DNA of 64,000 nucleotides from DATAFF01 sp963744915 (lineage in GTDB: Bacteria; Pseudomonadota; Alphaproteobacteria; Rhizobiales; Aestuariivirgaceae). Of the stretch, positions 63,319 to 64,000 are shown in pieces. Made by a program: the position numbers and the translations under genes. Numbering within the stretch: position 1 is the stretch's first letter; the number at the start of each line of letters is the position of its first letter. The stretch is from NCBI GenBank assembly GCA_963744915.1, contig CAVUUY010000014.1, positions 1-64,000 on the forward strand, given 5' to 3'. The notes beneath the pieces were generated by a model that saw only the letters and a list, made by a program, of their open reading frames with translations, made no database searches and was not told the DNA's origin.

Positions 63319-63425
63319 GTGTCCGTCTCCATCATTGGACGATGACTGCGGATTCGCACGGTCGCGGTTTCGGTAAAAGACGCTTGAATTTTCGTAACGC
63401 AAAAAACTTACGCGGAAATTCAGAG

Positions 63426-63965
63426 CTAATTTTCGTAACTATCCTCTGTAGCAGCGAGCTCCTTGAGAAGCGTATCGAACGTATCGAGTTCCCTCTTTTT
63501 CACCCTCATGGGGTCGGCCATATTTTTCTTATATCGGTAGTTACGGCTGTAAAGCGCTCTTGGACTCGCTGGCTTCCAGTGCCTTTCTCCAGCCAGACAC
63601 GTACATGCCGAGAGTATCGTTAAGTTCCTCTCGCGCTGCAGCTTTTCGATCTCCTCTGCCAATCGGAGCGGGTCATCTTTTGTAGTTCCCTTGGGACGGC
63701 CACGAGAACGCTTGGGAGGGACGCCCACCTTGAACGCGTCAAGCAGGTCCGCTGCTAGACAGATCAGCACATTGTAGAGCGTCCATTCAATTTTGTGCCG
63801 CACTACTTCTATTCGATAGTGTTCCGCAAGTGCACAGATCCTCTCGCACCGTTGGAAATCGAGGTACTCGTCGGCCATCTGAGGACTGAATAACCTGTTG
63901 GGCCGCTCAATAGGTTGGGTCAGTATTCCAGTAAACTTCGGTCTTTCTGCCGATTTTTTCGCCAT
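63426..63965 (-). CDS. Hypothetical protein with a SRGRPKG motif
   Basis: A 179-residue frame starting MAKKSAERPKFTGILTQPIE. The motif SRGRPKGTTKDDP in the middle is AT-hook-like, flanked by helical parts (FQRCERICALAEHYRIEVVR, LNEL-like AEEIEKLQRERNL). It reads into the window end only in its upstream region; the gene itself is complete. No family known; probably part of the prophage/plasmid module. Confidence 0.5.
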   Translation of the reverse strand: MAKKSAERPKFTGILTQPIERPNRLFSPQMADEYLDFQRCERICALAEHYRIEVVRHKIEWTLYNVLICLAADLLDAFKVGVPPKRSRGRPKGTTKDDPLRLAEEIEKLQRERNLTILSACTCLAGERHWKPASPRALYSRNYRYKKNMADPMRVKKRELDTFDTLLKELAATEDSYEN

Positions 63966-64000
63966 CGCAGCACCTCGCGACATGGCACCAGACGGGAGCG

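Overview
The window looks like accessory chromosome of an alphaproteobacterium in the Rhizobiales, most like Bradyrhizobium or a close relative. The reasons are a small heat-shock gene behind a ROSE-type RNA thermometer and an alphaproteobacterial RpoH-like promoter, a fused ureAB gene, an Urt/Fmd amide and urea cluster with an AmiC/AmiR-type regulator, many insertion sequences, and many broken genes. The genus is an inference; no 16S rRNA gene or other definitive marker is present.

Layout. Positions 1-16203 carry two copies of a roughly 2.85 kb direct repeat (SDR start, Mrr-like protein, DMT transporter, GNAT). Copy A is interrupted by an IS630 element. Between the copies lie an HNH-like protein, RecD2 helicase with a nuclease remnant, a broken tspO, a metF/metV-like pair and a DUF429-like protein. 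Positions 16438-18390 form a compact DNA-repair operon (75-aa basic protein, AlkB, ATP-dependent ligase, DUF2905). An IS110 transposase follows at 19218-20249.

Positions 20373-45078, all on the minus strand apart from a decayed plus-strand block at 31.3-35.6 kb, are a nitrogen-scavenging neighbourhood. It contains a urease operon (ureE-F-AB-C-G-D), a heteromeric ureohydrolase pair of the nickel-dependent guanidine/metformin-hydrolase type with its own HypA and HypB, a decayed substrate-binding protein, and an amiR-amiC-urtABCDE-fmdA-fmdB operon. Together these could import urea, amides or guanidines, hydrolyse them to urea and ammonia, and split urea. The urtA leader contains two hexaloop hairpins with A1/G4 loops; the second overlaps an intrinsic terminator. 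This is the architecture expected for ANTAR-protein antitermination by the AmiR-like protein.

Positions 45.4-60 kb hold scattered small genes and remnants: a tRNA 3' fragment, ligD pieces, the last codons and terminator of groEL, a PIN protein, Hsp20 with its ROSE leader, an RlpA-like protein, a metallophosphoesterase, a YciE/DUF892 protein, an enolase-superfamily enzyme and a DUF3303 protein. Positions 60.2-64 kb look like a prophage or plasmid replication module (HTH replication protein, DnaB helicase, excisionase-like protein).

Many genes carry single-base frameshifts. In nine that need only one correction, the total length is always 3n+1, so either real decay or a systematic insertion error in the sequence must be considered. 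All 'pseudogene' calls here are conditional on that.
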